NCBI GenBank assembly: GCA_009926125.1 | Contig: RFPM01000009.1 | Coordinates: forward strand, 1-37,124 | Direction: 5' to 3' | Source: Flavobacteriales bacterium | GTDB taxonomy: Bacteria > Bacteroidota > Bacteroidia > Flavobacteriales_D > Crocinitomicaceae | DNA length: 37,124 nt | Shown: positions 35,357 to 37,124 of the stretch, piece after piece | How the letters are laid out: every line of letters starts with the position of its first letter | Position numbering within the stretch: the stretch's first letter is position 1 | The notes under the pieces: model-generated | The model's database searches: none | Told to the model about the DNA's origin: nothing | The model's input: the letters and a program-made list of their open reading frames with translations, nothing else | Program-made: the position numbers and the translations under genes

Positions 35357-35476
35357 CTACAATTTTATAAAACGAATGGATTGACCTAAATTTTGAATAA
35401 TATAGATGCCGGCAGATAAGGACTGTAGATCAATTTCCATTTTATTTACTGAAACTTGAATCTTGGACATAACTAT
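35357..35476 (-). pseudogene. Out-of-frame remnant of the T9SS C-terminal sorting domain
   Basis: In the +1 frame relative to the LVIVD gene the sequence reads IVMSKIQVSVNKMEIDLQSL and then SAGIYIIQNLGQSIRFIKL to a stop at 35357-35359. This is the second half of a type A sorting domain (GIYIIQ, final basic-hydrophobic strand). It directly continues the first half, FSLYPNPSNDKITIENAEID, of the main frame, but about a dozen residues and the frame are missing between them. It lacks its own start. Confidence 0.8.
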
Positions 35477-37124
35477 CTATTTCAGCGTTTTCAATTGTAA
35501 TTTTATCATTAGAAGGATTCGGATACAAACTAAATTCCTCTTTGGTATTTTCTGAAATTTCTGCAGTAGAAAAATTACTTACCCAAAAATGATCAAAAGC
35601 AGCTTCAGTGATATTGATATTTGGATTTTCATCTGAAATAGTAACAGAAATTTGCATTGTATTATTAATCGTTAGCAAACCATTTATCGGAATACTTTGA
35701 AAAGAATAACTCATTTCATTTCCCTGGGGACCACCTATCTGATCGAGTAAAACACTTGTTGAACCATTAGATATAAAAACTTTTAGGGTATCGTCGAATT
35801 CACCTGGACCATGATAACAGAAAAATGAACGGGCAAAATTAATGTGAGGATTACTCAGTGAAGTTAAATCCATTTGTGGTGAAATTAAAGTAGTGTAACC
35901 TTCATCAACATCGTCGAAATCTGGATTAAAATTTGAATCATTTCCTGTTACAAAACCAATTGAACCACAATCATAAGGAGCATCTGTTCCAATCATAGTA
36001 TTATTTGTTGGATTTGGAATTCCTCGCTCCCAAAGTCCTGTTGTAGCATTTCCGATGATTGTCCAAGAAAAATCAAATTCAAAATCATCATAATATCCTT
36101 TTTCAAGATACACGATTATTGAACCAGTTGAAGAATCTAGCTGCATATCAAAACAGGAAGTAACAAATCCCCATTTTCCAACTTGGATGTTATAAAAAGC
36201 ACCATCTTGATAATATAAAGTTAAAGACTCTTCTCCAATTCCATTAGTAATACCTTCATGAACAAGCAAGGGGTGAATTAATTTTATTTGTGCCCCTGAA
36301 ATTGGAATTGTAGTACCTAATTCATAAACTTTAATATCTAAATTGTAAGGAGGAATAGGAATTAATTCGGTATTTTGAATGACTATTTGACCTTGAATCA
36401 ATGTAACACTTTCTGTTTTGGGAAAATATCCCACCTTTTCATAGGTGACATTATAAATTCCAGGAGAAAAAATCCCTGTTGCATAAAAACCTATTGAATT
36501 AGTATAATCTGTTTGGTCATCACCGACAATTTTTACCAAAACATCATTTAAGGGTAAGTTGCTTTGTTGATCGGTAACAATTCCTTCGAGGTAAGCAGCC
36601 TTTTGATAAGTTGGACCTAATATAAACAAGCCATTCGTAATATCAGCAGCTAAAGTGGTTCCAGATGGTAAAAACGGATAAACGCCCCAACATCCGTCGT
36701 AACTTATTGTTTGTCCTTCATAGGTATCGTATTCAGCAACTTTAATCATGTTAAATGGATAAGTAATGTCGTGAATAACAATTCCATCGGAGTAATAACT
36801 TGTAATTAAATAATCTCCCTTTACATGCGTATTGTGAGGAATAATTCCAGAGCCAGGGGAATTTTGAATGCGGTCAACTTCTACAATGTTTGTTGGATCT
36901 GAAATATCATAAGCGGCAATAAAAGCCCCAGAAATTTCATCTGTCGTAAAAACATATTGCCCGTTTTCTGAAGGCCAAATATTATGCGTGAAACTGCTGG
37001 GCGTTGTTTTAGTTCCCAATAATACTGGATTCGCCTTATCGCTGACATCCACTAAACTAAAAAATCCGGCATAAATATTAGCCAAATACATGGTGTCATT
37101 TCGCACATAGCCATCGTGACAATA
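35442..37124 (-). CDS. Secreted LVIVD-repeat protein with T9SS sorting domain, 5' partial and frameshifted at the end
   Basis: The frame is open at the window end (codons before GTG at 37106 read YCHDGY and continue the family sequence), so the N-terminus is missing. The first 170 residues are LVIVD-type repeats (FSLVDVSDKANPVLLG, AAYDISDPTNIVEVDRI, IVIHDITYPFNMIKVAEYD), as in choice-of-anchor B proteins. Next come a carboxypeptidase-regulatory-like domain (EGIVTDQQSNLPLNDVLVKI), a second similar one, and a lectin- or MAM-like beta-sandwich with the pattern WERGIPNP... and MDLTSLSNPHINFARSFF. The T9SS type A domain starts FSLYPNPSNDKITIEN but is cut off by a frameshift; its second half lies in another frame at 35357-35476. 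The truncated form would lack the secretion and cell-surface signal. Confidence 0.82.
   Translation of the reverse strand, partial: YCHDGYVRNDTMYLANIYAGFFSLVDVSDKANPVLLGTKTTPSSFTHNIWPSENGQYVFTTDEISGAFIAAYDISDPTNIVEVDRIQNSPGSGIIPHNTHVKGDYLITSYYSDGIVIHDITYPFNMIKVAEYDTYEGQTISYDGCWGVYPFLPSGTTLAADITNGLFILGPTYQKAAYLEGIVTDQQSNLPLNDVLVKIVGDDQTDYTNSIGFYATGIFSPGIYNVTYEKVGYFPKTESVTLIQGQIVIQNTELIPIPPYNLDIKVYELGTTIPISGAQIKLIHPLLVHEGITNGIGEESLTLYYQDGAFYNIQVGKWGFVTSCFDMQLDSSTGSIIVYLEKGYYDDFEFDFSWTIIGNATTGLWERGIPNPTNNTMIGTDAPYDCGSIGFVTGNDSNFNPDFDDVDEGYTTLISPQMDLTSLSNPHINFARSFFCYHGPGEFDDTLKVFISNGSTSVLLDQIGGPQGNEMSYSFQSIPINGLLTINNTMQISVTISDENPNINITEAAFDHFWVSNFSTAEISENTKEEFSLYPNPSNDKITIENAEIDSYVQDSSFSK

Overview
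This window looks like chromosomal core DNA from a member of the Bacteroidota, most likely order Flavobacteriales. The evidence is a low G+C content, a SecDF fusion, a TypA/DEAD-helicase pair, DUF5606, DUF4199, DUF2452 and DUF6089 proteins, a type IX secretion (T9SS) sorting domain, A-rich sequence instead of Shine-Dalgarno sites before starts, and promoter elements of the Bacteroidota type (TAnnTTTG). I see no tRNA, rRNA, CRISPR array, insertion sequence or prophage. Both ends cut through genes, and no gene-free stretch exceeds 300 bases.

Layout. 1-6413: the end of a TonB-dependent-receptor-like outer membrane protein, a TatA-like subunit and purE on the plus strand; then a divergent pair, a secreted muramidase (NamZ/DUF1343, minus) and an FtsX-like permease (plus), whose 5' ends overlap; then a small Smr-domain protein. 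6447-11211, minus strand: a PorG/DUF6089-like barrel protein, typA, and a DEAD-box helicase with a Gly/Arg/Ser-rich tail. 11367-21928, plus strand: DUF5606, a phosphatase, dnaX, a menE-like ligase, an endonuclease III-like protein, dnaB, a secreted protein of the family often called asparagine synthetase B, rho and DUF4199. 21881-26284, minus strand: a damaged mpl, apbE and a secreted coiled-coil protein. 26374-28737: an FAD oxidoreductase and DUF2452 (plus) facing yaaA (minus). 28829-37124, minus strand: secDF, a four-gene operon for surface glycan work (GT2, GmhB-like HAD phosphatase, MORN-repeat protein, GT4), and a secreted LVIVD-repeat protein with a broken T9SS tail.

The most interesting signal is in dnaX. 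The gamma-length reading frame stops just after a run of ten A residues, and the tau-specific part continues in the -1 frame. An 8-bp perfect RNA hairpin sits directly against the A run. This looks like a recoding or transcriptional-slippage cassette in which tau, not gamma, would need the shift. A homopolymer sequencing error is the main alternative.

Other points of note: dnaX and dnaB have promoters of identical geometry that predict leaderless mRNAs, and the glycan operon has the same -7-to-ATG distance. Two genes (mpl and the LVIVD/T9SS gene) carry what look like short internal deletions with frameshifts. Rho lacks the usual N-terminal helical domain, and the endonuclease III has lost all its iron-sulfur cysteines. 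I found no clear multi-gene defence system or other wholly new system.
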